Source of the DNA: Perognathus longimembris pacificus
Lineage: Eukaryota > Chordata > Mammalia > Rodentia > Heteromyidae
Direction: 5' to 3'
Length of the DNA: 64,000 nucleotides
Assembly: GCF_023159225.1 (NCBI RefSeq)
Contig: NC_063176.1
Location: 9,374,963-9,438,962, forward strand
How positions within the stretch are numbered: position 1 is the first letter of the stretch; each line of letters opens with the position of its first letter. Below are positions 1 through 11,232 of the stretch, one piece after another. Below the pieces are notes generated by a model. The model was not told the origin of the DNA, did not search any database, and worked only from the letters and a program-made list of their open reading frames with translations. The position numbers and the translations under genes were made by a program.

Positions 1-100
1 ACTTCTAGCCATTTTCTGTATATGTGGTGCTGGGGAATTGAACCCAGGGCCTCATGTATACAAGTCAAGCACTCTTGCCACTAGGCCATATCCCCAGCCC
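1..100 (-). mobile_element. Dimeric ID-like SINE, cut by window edge
   Basis: Reverse strand shows the ID-like left monomer: a GGGCTGGGGATATGGCC start, an A-box region and a B box close to GGTTCAATTCC, then the start of the linker (CAGAAAATGGC). The second monomer and A-tail would lie before position 1. Near identity to the fuller copies at 2994 and 11029 makes the call firm. Confidence 0.9.
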
Positions 101-154
101 ATGCAGTGGGGATTTAGTGTTACCTTTTGAGTTATCCCTTTAGCCATTTTCACT

Positions 155-400
155 TTGACTGTTTTAAGGACCAAGTCTTGCTTTATGCACAGGGCCACCT
201 AGGCTTCAGTCTTTGTGCTTTCTCTAAGTTTGCTTTTCTGGTAGCTGGAATGATAGGTACATTCAACTATAACCAGCTGCTACGTAAGATGGAGTCTAAC
301 AAATTTTATGTTTCAGCTGACCTTGGTCCATCATCCACCACTCACCACCTCCAAGCACCTAGGATTACCAAGTTGCTCTACCATGCCAGGCTAAAAATTC
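155..400 (-). mobile_element. Two old B1-like SINE fragments
   Basis: On the reverse strand, 155-275 and 305-400 each contain a diverged 7SL/B1-type core (CCTATCATTCCAGCTACC in one, TGGTAATCCTAGGTGCTTGG in the other) followed by weak B1 downstream sequence. Both are heavily mutated and lack clear tails. A 111-residue frame runs across them from 127 to 462 but has no protein character. Confidence 0.5.
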
Positions 401-609
401 ATATTTTAATAGATGGCAGAATCAACCTCCACCTCCAGAAAAAGATTAATCAGATTTATTAAGGTAGACCTGCTTAGTAGACATCTTTGTGACATTTAAA
501 ACTATTGTGACATACTTGTTAATATGGGAAGCAGTTATCTTAAGAGAGATGTCACTTAATACGATCTATATTTTTAAAATTAAGTACATTAATATAATAA
601 AACAGAAAG

Positions 610-825
610 TTTTTTTTTTTTTTTTTTTTTTTGGCCAGTCCTGGGCCTTGGACTCAGGGCCTGAGCACTGTCCCTGGCTTCCTTTTGCTCAAGGCTAGCA
701 CCCTGCCACTTGAGCCACAGCGCCCCTTCTGGCCGTTTTCTATATATGTGGTGCTGGGGAATCAAACCCAGGGCCTCATGTATACGAGGCAAGCTCTCTT
801 GCCAATAGGCTATATCCCCAGCCCC
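610..825 (-). mobile_element. Dimeric ID-like SINE, full length
   Basis: Complete reverse-strand copy: ID-like monomer (825 down to about 740), linker, second tRNA-like monomer, then a T tract at 610-632 that is the A-tail. The motif AAACAGAAAG occurs at 600-609 and again at 826-835, a target-site duplication typical of L1-driven insertion. The element translates into a short recurring peptide seen in every copy, which is not a real protein. Confidence 0.95.
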
Positions 826-984
826 AAACAGAAAGTTTTTGACATGTATATATTAGTTAAGGATTAAAGTATTATTTGGTGTTTAGCATTTCATAAAATT
901 CTTATATTTAAATATATAAAACATTGAAAGTTAACAAGTATTGTTTTATAATAAGGCAAAAAAATAAAAATATTGTTTTTGTTG

Positions 985-1172
985 CTGCTGTTGTTGGATG
1001 GGAGGACAATCCTTGCGCTTGAATTCAGGACCAGGTCTGTGAGCTTAGTTTGCTCAAGACTAACAAATACTACTTGAGCCACAGTGCCACTTCTGGCTTT
1101 TACTGAGTAGTTTAATGGAAACAAGAATCGAATCCCTTGAATTTTTCTACAAAGGTTGGCCTTGAACCTCAA
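985..1172 (-). mobile_element. Old composite B1/tRNA-like SINE, truncated
   Basis: The shared right monomer (GAGCCACAGTGCCACTTCTGG on the plus strand) is followed by the linker that joins it to a B1-like left half (GGCTTTTACTG, TTAATGGAAACAAGAAT, GGTTGGCCTTGAACC). The B1 half breaks off at 1172, where the next SINE begins, so it was truncated or interrupted. Confidence 0.6.
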
Positions 1173-1352
1173 TACTTTGACTCAGGGCCTGGGCACTGTC
1201 CTTGAGTTTTTTTTGATCAAGGATAGCACTCTGTCATTTGAGCCACAGCACTACTCTGGCTCCTTCTGGTTATGTAGTACTGAGGAATCAAACCCAGGGT
1301 TTCATGCATGCCAGGCAACAAGCACTCTACTATTAAGCCATATTCCCAGCCA
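1173..1352 (-). mobile_element. Dimeric ID-like SINE, older copy
   Basis: Reverse-strand copy with both monomers, diverged from the young consensus (GGCTGGGAATATGGCTTAATAG at its start). It abuts the preceding SINE on one side and the CCTT microsatellite on the other. Confidence 0.85.
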
Positions 1353-1357
1353 TCTGT

Positions 1358-1477
1358 TTCCTTCCTTCCTTCCTTCCTTCCTTCCTTCCTTCCTTCCTTC
1401 CTTCCTTCCTTCCTTCCTTCCTTCCTTCCTTCCTTCCTTCCTTCCTTCCTCTCTCTGTCTCTCTGTCTCTGTCTGTC

Positions 1478-1510
<33 letters not shown>

Positions 1511-1513
1511 TTT
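1358..1513. repeat. (TTCC)n then (CTGT/CT)n microsatellite
   Basis: About 93 bp of uninterrupted TTCC units followed by CTCTGT and CT units, an all-pyrimidine strand of about 155 bp. It lies exactly where the A-tail of the following reverse-strand SINE is expected, so it probably grew from that tail. Confidence 0.97.
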
Positions 1514-1712
1514 AGATTATGCCAGGCCTAGGAGTTGAACTGAGGGCCTGAGCACTGTTCCTGACTTATTTTTGCTCCAGGCTAGCACTCTGCCTCTTGA
1601 GCCACAGCTCCACTTCTGGCTTTTTCTGTTTATGTGGTGCTGAGGAATCGAACTCAGGGCTTCATGCATGCTAGGCAAGCATTCTACTGCTAAACCACAT
1701 TCCTAGGCCCTG
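1514..1712 (-). mobile_element. Dimeric ID-like SINE, older copy
   Basis: Reverse-strand element with both monomers recognisable (second monomer around 1540-1620, ID-like monomer around 1625-1710) and moderate divergence. Its tail is replaced by the pyrimidine microsatellite on its left. Confidence 0.85.
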
Positions 1713-2978
1713 AGTTTTTTTTTTAAGGTAGATTCATTTGAATTACGTTAGTTTAAAAGGTGCCACTCAAACCATCTAAAAAGTTTCAGAGTTTTAGCTA
1801 TGTCCATTGTTGCTATCTTATTGTGTGCTTTTTACTTTTAAGCTTCTATGTGTTATAAATCTATCAGAATATTTCTGATCTAGTCTTTCAATGTCTCAAC
1901 TGTGATATTTCTTGCACATAAAATGGTATTTTCTAATGAGGAGCTAAATAATTTAAGAGTACTTCTATGCCAATAAATCATTATATTTTTATTTTTATTA
2001 TTTTATTTCTGACCCTCAGATGGTTGTAGAAAGTGCTTACAATTTTACATGTCCAAGTGTTCAGGGTTTCTTGAAGGTCTGAGGAAAAGGCTTCCTCTGT
2101 AATGATCTGTTATGTCTTTTATTCTTTTAAAAATGCTATTTAAATGCTTGCATTCTGTTTCTGAAATACTACCATTGTATAATAGACCTTTCGGTTGAAG
2201 AATATTAAAAAAGGTAAGTCTCACAACTCTTAATACTGTATATCAAGGCTACATTCACAAGGTATTCAGGACTCAAATGAGATTTTACATCATATGAAAA
2301 ATCCACATTTGGAAATTAAATTATTGATTTCTAGCCACTTTAATATTCATAAGGTAATTTTGTATATGGGATTTTTGCTTTCCTGTAGTATAATGAGAAA
2401 TTGGCTTTGGGGGTCAGGATGTTAATTGCATAGTGCTATTTGGAAAATCTTTGAGAATTATCAGCATTTGTTTGATTTTGATAGTTTTGTTTGGCTTATT
2501 TTTGGGGGGAATGAGGGCTTGTCGGTGGATGATTTGTTGTTTCCTGAAAGAGATCCATCTGTTTTTGTATTTAACACAAACACAGTAAAATGAGTTTTTA
2601 GTCTTTGTTCTAAAAGTATAAGTTTATGTATATGATATTCTCATATCTTATACTGCCTAGAACTGCTCATTGAGGTGAATATTGGGAATAGAGTTACTAT
2701 GAATATTATTGATAGAAATTAAGGTCTTCATTTCCACAGCATGTGATTTTCAATTTTGATCTTTTACCTCAAAATTTTAATTAAATGAATGAAAATGTTT
2801 GGTAAAGCCATTAATTAGCTCACCTATACTTGATTGGAAAACCCAGATTTTTTTGTTTTGTTTTGTTATTCATTGAAAGACGTCAAATATAAAGAACTTT
2901 CTCTAAATCAGTAAAATTCTCACTCTGGCTTTGTCATGACCTACCATTTTTATTTTTACTCCATATATTTGTTTCTTT
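1713..2978. other. Unique AT-rich sequence
   Basis: About 1.3 kb with no recognisable repeat, exon or RNA gene. It is AT-rich, with short T runs, and has no reading frame of note. Confidence 0.6.
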
Positions 2979-2993
2979 AAGAAACAAAAATAA

Positions 2994-3206
2994 GGGCTGG
3001 GGATATAGCCTAGTGGCAAGAGTGCCTGCCTCGGATACACGAGGCCCTAGGTTCGATTCCCCAGCACCACATATACAGAAAACGGCCAGAAGCGGCGCTG
3101 TGGCTCAAGTGGCAGAGTGCTAGCCTTGAGCGGGAAGAAGCCAGGGACAGTGCTCAGGCCCTGAGTCCAAGGCCCAGGACTGGCCAAAAAAAAAAAAAAA
3201 AAAAAA
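2994..3206 (+). mobile_element. Dimeric ID-like SINE, young and intact
   Basis: Near-consensus plus-strand copy. It starts GGGCTGGGGATATAGCC, has a pol III B box GGTTCGATTCC near 3050, a second tRNA-like monomer from about 3085, and an A-tail of about 22. A perfect 15-bp target-site duplication (AAGAAACAAAAATAA) lies at 2979-2993 and 3207-3221. The perfect duplication and pure tail indicate a recent insertion. Confidence 0.97.
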
Positions 3207-3221
3207 AAGAAACAAAAATAA

Positions 3222-4368
3222 AACTTTAAGAATAGAAGGTGACATTTCACTAGGTAGTAGAACATACCTTTTAAGGGACACCGATATGGCCATAAATATC
3301 TGTGTAATAAATTTCATATTATAATTTGGGAAATTAAAATTTTTCCTACCCACTTCCATTGTGCTCATTGAAAGTTAGCAAAGGAGAATTCATTAGCCTT
3401 CTATTTCATGTTATCTCTGTACTGATGATAAAATTACTTTCTGTAAAAATTGTCCCTTAAAGACTGAGGAAGTTTATGATGTTATCTTAATTGTGTTCTT
3501 AGAGTGGATACTCCATTGCTTCAACTACAATATTTTTTCCCTTTATTCCTTTACTTTCTATCCAGTATCTGATGGCCTTGATATGACCTGCACTCTGAAC
3601 TTTCTCACCACTGCTTTCTCCATTTTCAACTAAGGTCCAAAAATGGTACAGCTTTTTTCTTCAGTTTTCCAAAAATAACAAACATCAGATCCTTAAGTTA
3701 TTATTTGACTAATGGTAGGATTTGAAAATTCAAGAGTAAAGGAAAGGAAAACATAAAGTAATTCACAAATTACTATATGGATAAAGAAATCTTAGCTCTC
3801 TGAGCCTTGTTTATTCTCAGGGTAATAAAGTTCCTTTCATGTTTGCAAATAGCTGGAATAATATTCTCCAAGTGCAATTTTCTAATTGTCTCATTGCCTC
3901 TTTTACTTTTGAACCAAGTTGGAGAAGGCTTTGCCCTGAGTCCTTAATTTCTCTATGTTGAACAGATTCAACTATACATTTTCCCTTACATTTAAATTTA
4001 TAACTGTGTAATATTTGCTGTATGCAAAACAATCATCTTATTTTGTGACCCTACATCATAATTAAACCCAGCACATTTTTCATTGTTCAGTCCAAAGCCT
4101 TTCCATTTCCTCTTAAATGATGTGAAAAGACAATTTAAACTCCAGGTCTCTTGCAAACAGTTGTTCAAACATGCAATACCTTGAAGTCCCAGTGAAAGCT
4201 ATAATAGTAAAAACTCAGGATTAGATTGCAACAACATTTGTAGACTATCGGCTGATTTTTAAACATACTGTGCAACGTCCTAAACTACATAAACCATGTT
4301 CCCCAATCCTTTTAGCTTTTAGTTTGTTTGCCAACTAGTGAATCCTAAGTTTGCCCAGGCTTGCCTGT
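3222..4368. other. Unique sequence, no gene seen
   Basis: About 1.1 kb of unassigned AT-rich DNA. No repeat family, splice-flanked frame or RNA gene was recognised. Confidence 0.55.
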
Positions 4369-4369
4369 T

Positions 4370-4880
4370 ATCTCCTTTTGTTTTAATTTAATTTTATTTA
4401 TTGTCAAAGGGATGTACAGAGGGGTTACAGTTTCATACGTAAGGCAGTGTGCACATTTCTTATCCAACTTGTTACCTCCTCCCTCATTTTCCCCTGCTTG
4501 CTCCCTCCCACTTCCCTCTCCCCCATGGATTGTACAGTTGGTTTACAGCATATAGTTTTGTAATTATTGCTGTTGCATTGGTTTATCTTTTATTCTTTGT
4601 CTCTCCATTTTGATATTCCCCTCTCCTTCCCTAGTTCCAATACACATATATACAATATCCAGGGTACCAAAGTCAGTTACAGTGACATCAGAAGTAATAC
4701 CATGGGGAAGAAAGACAAAAGAAAAAGACATATTTACACATGGTATGTTGAACAAATAACAACATTGATAAACTACTTGTTTCCATAACTTGTAGTTCAT
4801 TTGTCTTAGCATCGTCTTTTGTGTTTATATGTCCATAGCTATTGAGCTACTGTGATCTTCTTTTTCCTGTGATCTTGATC
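4370..4880 (-). mobile_element. L1 3' end, 5'-truncated
   Basis: Reverse-strand L1 3' UTR. The plus strand reads TTTATTTATTGTCAAAGGG (complement of the AATAAA end), then the C-rich CTCCCTC/CCCCATGG block, then the conserved GTTTTGTAATTATTGC and TGTCTCTC segments shared with the copies at 19605 and 51245. It ends near 4880, before reaching ORF2. Confidence 0.85.
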
Positions 4881-4937
4881 CATCTACATATGTATCTAAA
4901 GTAAAAGGGAACACAAATGCATGCCACCACACTAAGC

Positions 4938-5040
4938 TTGAGATAGGTTCTCACTAACTTTGTCAGGCTATCCTTAAACTAAAATTCTTTGCCTCCGGAG
5001 TAGCTGAGATTGCAGGTGTTAGCTATCCTGTCCAGCTTAA
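4938..5040 (-). mobile_element. B1-like SINE fragment
   Basis: Reverse strand reads as a diverged B1 monomer: a GCTGGACAG-type start, GCAATCTCAGCTACTCCGG, then sequence matching the B1 middle. There is no tail. Confidence 0.6.
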
Positions 5041-6005
5041 AACATTATTTCTCTCTTTCCACATTTTATCCTGTTCTTGCTTTAGTTTGAAGCTTAAAAG
5101 ACCCTTATTAGAACCAGGTATGGGAGAAATTGAAAATTATGTGAAATACTCTGGCCTTTTAAGGTTATTCTTACATTCAGGTGAATGTGGACTTGTTTAC
5201 TGTACTTCCAAACAGAAATGGAAAAAGGAAAGAAAGAAAAAAAATCTCTTTATATTTTCAGGCAGTTTTGACTGATTTTCAGGCAGCTTCTACTTTAACT
5301 TTTTTCAGCTCATACACAGAAATAGTATGTAGCAGTTTAATTTACTCAGAATCCTTTAAAAATGAAAGTTAATCTCCTAAATATATTGAACATCTTTGAT
5401 TTATTTGACTGTAAAATTAACTCTCTCTGTGGTCAACTGTTTCATGGTATCTTGGCATGAGAATATAGTGTGTTTTTAAAAATATAATAATTTGAAGCTT
5501 GATTTATGTTTTTGGCTGTATCGTGTGAACCAATAGAATATTTCACATAGTTGCCATGCCAAGTTCATGTCATTCTTGGTAAACAATAAAATTTGCTTTC
5601 AGATTTTAGAGTATGAAGCTATTTGTTCAGCATTATGTTTTTTTTTTAACTTTGCCAGGAAATGCAGCTGCCATTAGCAATGATATTTTAAAGTAATTAA
5701 AAAAAATTATTTACATTTCCTTGGGAATCAAATTTTGAGATAGAAACAGAAGGCATTATAGGAGAAGCTATGTTTTCTAGTTTTTAATATGCTAAAAGTA
5801 GTTTATTTTGATGATTTTTAACAGTGATTTATTATTTGTAGAAGACTTGAAAAAGTAGAAAAACAAACAAAAAACAAAAAAAACAGTAACAGCAACCAAA
5901 CTATAACACACCCTAACCCACAGTTGCTAAATATATAATGTTGCAGAAAAGAATTATTTCAAAGTTGGAAAATGTACTTTTCTTTTTCTTAGAACTCATT
6001 AGTAT
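5041..6005. other. Unique AT-rich sequence
   Basis: Nearly 1 kb of unassigned sequence with A-rich patches (5840-5885). Two overlapping short frames near 5087-5372 show no protein features. Confidence 0.55.
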
Positions 6006-6009
6006 TTTT

Positions 6010-6520
6010 TCTGTTAATTTTTAATTTTTTATTGTAGAAACAAATCTATACATCTACAGATGGATTACAGTTTCGTAAGTCAGATAATGAGTGCATTTAT
6101 TTTTGAATGATGTCACTTCTACCTGTTTCCCTTCCCTAACTCATCCCCGCTACCCAAGTTGTATAGCTCATTTTCAACACAGTGTATGCTGATATCACTG
6201 CTGCATTAGTTCATCCTTTGTCCCCCTATTTCTGGGCTCTTCGTTCACCTCCCCCAAACAAATGAACTTACATACAAGACCTTCCCCCAACAAATGAACT
6301 TACAAAATAAAAGGAACAGAAATTAAAAGCAGAAAAAAGAAATAAAAAAGGCAAAATAAACAAAAAAACCTGCTTCAAAATTTTTGGAGGTCTTTTCAAT
6401 GAATAAATTTTGATTAAATCATGTGCATAGAGCTATTTAGCGTGTGTGTTTCCCTCCTAAGAATATTCTCCTTTGGTCTTGCTGCGTGAATGTTTAAACT
6501 CCTATATAACTTACCATGTC
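6010..6520 (-). mobile_element. Older L1 3' end, distinct subfamily
   Basis: Reverse-strand L1-type 3' UTR. It aligns by eye along its length with 32195-32655 (GATGGATTACAGTTTCGTAAG, GCTGCATTAGTTCATCC, CTCCTTTGGTCTTGCTGCG, CCTATATAACTTACCA) rather than with the young L1 copies. A 21-22 bp motif is duplicated inside it at 6251-6272 and 6284-6304. Confidence 0.65.
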
Positions 6521-6564
6521 CAAATGTAACGTTTTGTGTTTTCTTTTTCTTTTCTATTCAGTTT

Positions 6565-7130
6565 TTTTGATTAAATTTAATTTTATTACTAAGATGATAT
6601 ACTGAGGGGTTACGGGTACACACTAAAGTGAATACACTTCCTGGCAGACTTATTACCCCTCCCTCATTTCTCAATTACCCTCTTCCCCGACTTCCCCACT
6701 CCAAGTTGTACAGTTAATTTCCAACATATTGTTTTGTGAGTATCGCCTGTTGCATTGGTTCACCCTTTGTCCTTTGTCTCACCATTTTGATGTTCCTCTT
6801 TTCTTCCCCAATTCAGATAAATGTATGTAAAATACCCAGGGTAACAAAATCAAATACAGTGACAACAGGGGATAAACGATAGGAAAGTCAAATGAAAGAA
6901 AAAAGAAATAATTTCACATAGTACATTAAAAACCTCTTGTTTCCATATCTTGGAGTTAATTTTCTCTAACATCATCTTGTATGATAATATGTACATAGTC
7001 ATTGAGCTATTGTGATCCTCTGCTATGAGTATCCTAGACATATACTAGTTATTACCAGTGGGGGAAACCATGGAATCTATGTTTCTTTGGGTCTGGCTCA
7101 CTCCACTTAATATAACAATTTTTTTTGTAT
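6565..7130 (-). mobile_element. L1 3' end with ORF2 C-terminal scrap
   Basis: Reverse-strand L1. The 3' terminus is near 6565 (TTAATTTTATTACTAAGATG), followed by the 3' UTR and then the last codons of ORF2. The stop is at 7045-7047, and upstream of it the residues SQTQRNIDSMVS...GNN are readable. This is the typical end of ORF2. The element is truncated at about 7130 and meets another L1 pointing the opposite way. Confidence 0.85.
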
Positions 7131-7134
7131 AATC

Positions 7135-7500
7135 TCTATGTGCTTTGTTGTTATTAGTATCATAGTCCTCTATCATTTGTGGTTTTACCCATGATATCAC
7201 TGTGATTGATTTTAGTACTCTGGGTATAGTATATATGTGTATTGGCAATAGGGAAGGGAAAGGGAATACCAAAATCGAGAGACAAAAGATAAAAAGACAA
7301 ACCATGTAACAGCAATACTTACAAAACTATATGGTATAAACCAACTTTACAACTTATGGGTGGGGAGGGAAATGGGGAAGGAGGAAGCAGGGAGGAAAAT
7401 GAGGGAAGAGGTAAGAAGTTGGATAAGAACTGGACTCACTCCCTATGCATGAAACTGTAGCCACTCTGTATATCACTTTAACAATAAAGAAATGGAAAAA
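7135..7500 (+). mobile_element. L1 3' end, plus orientation
   Basis: Plus-strand L1 3' UTR: the complement of the blocks seen at 4370 and 19605, a purine-rich GGGGAGGGAAATGGGG segment, the terminal CTCTGTATATCACTTT, and a polyadenylation signal AATAAA at 7483-7488 followed by a short A-rich end. Confidence 0.85.
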
Positions 7501-7504
7501 AATA

Positions 7505-8320
7505 CACTTTTCCTCTTTTTTACTGGCCCAATGCTAATTGATAGTAATCAGTGATGATTCAACATCACCAACAAATAATGAATTCTCTGTAGTAAGGATT
7601 TTTTTGTGTGTAGAGTCCATTTTTTTCTATTCTTGCATTAAAAACACACTTTTATTTTTTAACAAATTGAGGTTGCTCCATGTTTAGAATGTCGAGCTGC
7701 AGTCATAATAGAGAGGTGTGCTGGAGAATATGAGTTACACTTTGAAGACCAAGTGAGCTCTTGAACACATTAGTATTTTAATAGGTGACAGGTATTGATA
7801 ACATCCTCTTTTTCTTCTTTCAAGAGCATAAATATGTTTGATGATGTTGTGAAAGCTAACAAAACTTCTTCCAATATATTGATATTTCCATTTTAAAGTC
7901 CTCTGGCTGTCTGAAGATAACCTTAATAAAATCTTTAACAAAATTAAAATATTACATACAAAGGGTAAGAGGCAATTTGACCGATTATTTTTTTCTGTAT
8001 TGTTGGAAAAGAATTGTCTGAATAAATGTTACTGTTTTATAGATGTCAGGTAAACTATTAGTGAATATGATAAGTAGCATTTTGTAATATTGTTTCTTTT
8101 GATTTGGAAAGCAGGATCCCAAGACAATGAATGTGTTTCTAGTGAATAGGAAATTTGGGGCTTAAAGACATTGTGATCTTATGAGCAGTAGTTTTTCCCT
8201 ACTGTAGATAAACCAGAGTATATTGCACCCCTTACTTTTGCGATCTTCTCATTCATAATATTCCGCTCATCCAGTATATGGGAGAAGGAAGTGGGGAATT
8301 TACCTTACAAGATCATTTCA
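7505..8320. other. Unique sequence, no gene seen
   Basis: About 0.8 kb of AT-rich DNA with no recognised repeat or gene. Confidence 0.55.
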
Positions 8321-8324
8321 GGCA

Positions 8325-8570
8325 GGTGTGGGTAGTTCACATCTATAATCCTAGCGGAGATCTGAGGATCATGCTTCAAAGCCAGCCTGAGGAGGAAAGT
8401 CCTGATGAGAATCTGATCTCCAGGTAACAATTCAAAAATGAAAACTGGTGCTGTGGCTCAAAGTATTAGAGTGCTAGCCTTGAACAAAAGAGCAAAGGGA
8501 CAGTCCCCAGGCCCTGAGTTCAAGCTCAACAACAGACACGCTCCCCCCCCCAAGAAAAAATAAAGGAAGG
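8325..8570 (+). mobile_element. Composite B1/tRNA-like SINE
   Basis: The left half is B1-like (TCACATCTATAATCCTAGC, then GATCTGAGGATCATG, CAAAGCCAGCCTGAGGAGG, and a TCTCCAGGTAAC linker). The right half (GCTGTGGCTCAAAG, GTGCTAGCCTTGAAC, CAGGCCCTGAGTTCAAGC) is the same tRNA-like module found in the ID-like dimers. The A-rich tail has drifted toward GGAA. Confidence 0.85.
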
Positions 8571-11016
8571 AACATTATACATTTTACAAAAGGCAAAGCC
8601 TGATGAGGTTCTTCCACAGGCATATACAGCTACAATTAACACGGAAGTCAGCATGATCCCCAATAAATAAAATGGGTCTAACTTTCAGAGGCTCTAAACC
8701 ATGTCCTAATGAAACTACCTTAACTTTTATGCAACATACACATTTTTCTTTATTACTGAAGCATAAAATACCCTGGGAAAGAAAGTAAATTTATTCTTGT
8801 TCATTCAATAAGAAACTGTTCTAAATTTGATGACAAGAAGAAATATAATAACATAAGACAGACTGAGAATTTGAGGGCAATGTTGTCAGACTAGTAACAT
8901 CAATTACAGCTTATATGGTACTTATCATGTCTGGGAATCTGATTATTGTCAGCTAGATAGCTAGCTTGCACATGTATGTAATTATCTTTTGTTTATATGG
9001 AAACATGTTTGCTTATGTATGTGGGACTATGTTTCCATTGTTTAGACTTTTTTTTTAACCTGCCAATTTTAAGGTTGCCAACAATGTAGTCCATTCATGT
9101 CTATGGTTTGTATCTTCTGTATATTCATGTCTTATTGAAAGGAATGACACAGAAGGCAGAGAAAATGCCTTGGGGCTTAAAAGTGTCAATACCAAATTTG
9201 AAGACTGGGATTGCAAGAGAACCTCTTGAAAGCTGTGACATAACTGAATATCAGGATACCTTTTGTTCTGTGAAAGTAGAAATTTTGGATAGTTGATAAT
9301 ATTCTGATTTTAGTACTGCATTTGTGGATAATACAGAATACAGTGAACACAGGAGCTTAAGTCCAAATATTTGTATTGTCACTCTTTAATAAGCTGATTT
9401 CATAATGAATCTGTTAGTAAGACTTTTATAGTCTTGTATTCAGTAAGCACCGAGTCAGGGTAAAGCAATATGGGATTAATCTCAAATCTTTGGTCGACTC
9501 TTCTAGTTCTGCTACCGAGAGTCATAGCTACATTTCTCTCCACCAGTTTATTTCACTTCATAAATGGGAAAAGCTTCTTGTGGCTTTTAGGGATAACATC
9601 TTTAACAAATTTAAGAGTTTGTCGTGGTGACTTGAAGGTAGAACCATCTATCTATTCCCAGTTCTATATCACGTTCTCATTGTAACACCCAACTAACACC
9701 AGAGGCCTCATATGTGTGTTGAAATGTGGTTCATAAAAATAACCTGTGAATGTCTCCTGGTTAATTCCATGTGTCTTCATATTTGATGGTTATTGAGAGA
9801 CCTGTTACATTTATTTCTGTTCCTCTTCTGTGGGGCTATGATTCAGCTGTTGTGCATCATTGCTTGATATTAAAGGCCATTGGAGTCTCAAGCTCAGTAT
9901 ATATAATTAAGAAAACCCAGACTTAGCACATGTAATAGAAGCACAAAAGTAATGATCTTTTTGTAACAGCTAACTATTGCTATTAGTTTGTTGAAGGTAC
10001 TTTTATGCACCTCAGCACATTTCCTATAATACAGAAATGATTTTGAAAAGTCCACCAGGGTAGACTTGATAGGCCAGTGTTTTAATTATATGGGTTTGAA
10101 TTAAAATCCTCAGAATTGTTTCATCTAAATTAGATAGATTTTGGTGGAAATATGAGTTTGGGTGATTCATTTGCAGTACAAAAAGGAAGATGTGAATCAG
10201 ATGTTTTGTTTTATTTTAATGATAAGCCAAAGCAAAACTAACTGATTAGTTCTGATTTTGGTTTTTGTTTTTGTTATTGCTGTGTTAGTTATGTGATATA
10301 AGAGGCTCAAGTTGAAGGCAGTGATGAAAAATCATAAACTGTGTGAGACAGGTTAAGAGTCACCAGAAATGAAACAGAAGCTAGAATGACTCTTCACTCT
10401 GAACCAGTCTGTCAGTCTAGCTGAAAGTCTAAGGTTGGGAACAAACACAAATTTATTGCCTTTTCATGGTAAATATCTGCACGCTTAAGCATAAGGGAGC
10501 CTTTGATAACCCTCTGTGCCTTTCAGCAGATTTGTAAATTCAGTAGATAAATGAAATAAAAATCAGAAGTTGGGAGTTACTGCCTTGCTTAAATTTTGAT
10601 AGGTATATAGCTTAAGGATTTAAAATGCATCTACTGTAAGGATGAGCAAGATGCTGGATTAGAATTAAGGGATTTATTTGATCTACTTTCCCTAGCAAGC
10701 CAAGATTACTTCATGTCAAACCACAGTATCTTAAGAAACTGTAAATAGCAGAGGCTTTACTTGAAACTTAATTTAGAAATAAAGACTTTTATATTTCCCA
10801 AATATATTATCCATTGTGAGATGCAGGCTACTGTATTCTTATTTCTGACAAAGTAAGCTGTATTAAAGTAAAAAAAAAGTTAAATTATGTTTATATGCTT
10901 ATAGCTCACTATTTTGTGAAAATAGCAACACAAATGCATTATTTCTATTTTTGAATCATTGATATCAGTGTAATTAAGTTTTCCATTGCTATAGAATGCT
11001 AGACATATATCACATT
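8571..11016. other. Unique sequence, no gene seen
   Basis: About 2.4 kb free of confidently recognised repeats. Short frames at 9108-9296 and 9470-9685 have no recognisable domain or plausible gene context. Confidence 0.55.
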
Positions 11017-11028
11017 AATATTATTTGA

Positions 11029-11232
11029 GGGGCTTGGGATATGGCCTAGTGGCAAGAGTGCCTGCCTCATATACATGAGGCCCTGGGTTCGATTCCCCAG
11101 CACCACATATACAGAAAACGGCCAGAAGTGGCGCTGTGGCTCAAGTGGCAGAGTGCTAGCCTTGAGCAAAAGGAAGCCAGGGACAGTGCTCAGGTCCTGA
11201 GTCCAAGCCCCAGGACTGGCCAAAAAAAAAAA
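11029..11232 (+). mobile_element. Dimeric ID-like SINE, young and intact
   Basis: Full plus-strand copy starting GGGGCTTGGGATATGG, with a GGTTCGATTCC B box, both monomers and an A-tail of about 12. The target-site duplication AATATTATTTGA is at 11017-11028 and 11233-11244. Confidence 0.96.

Noticed and set aside
127..462. 111-residue frame near the left edge
   Set aside because: Overlaps two B1-like fragments and has no domain or gene context.
589..867. Recurring peptide of the type SPGPWTQGLSTVPGF, also seen at 3047, 10999, 30646 and 42179
   Set aside because: The same peptide appears in every copy of the dimeric SINE; it is a by-product of the repeat.
1156..1538. 119- and 76-residue frames
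   Set aside because: Start in SINE sequence and run through the TTCC/CT microsatellite.
2994..3080. tRNA gene, because of good A and B boxes
   Set aside because: The sequence is the tRNA-derived left half of a SINE and cannot fold into a full cloverleaf with a proper acceptor stem.
5880..5930. Telomere-like CCCTAACCC
   Set aside because: A single imperfect unit near 5910-5918, not an interstitial telomeric array.
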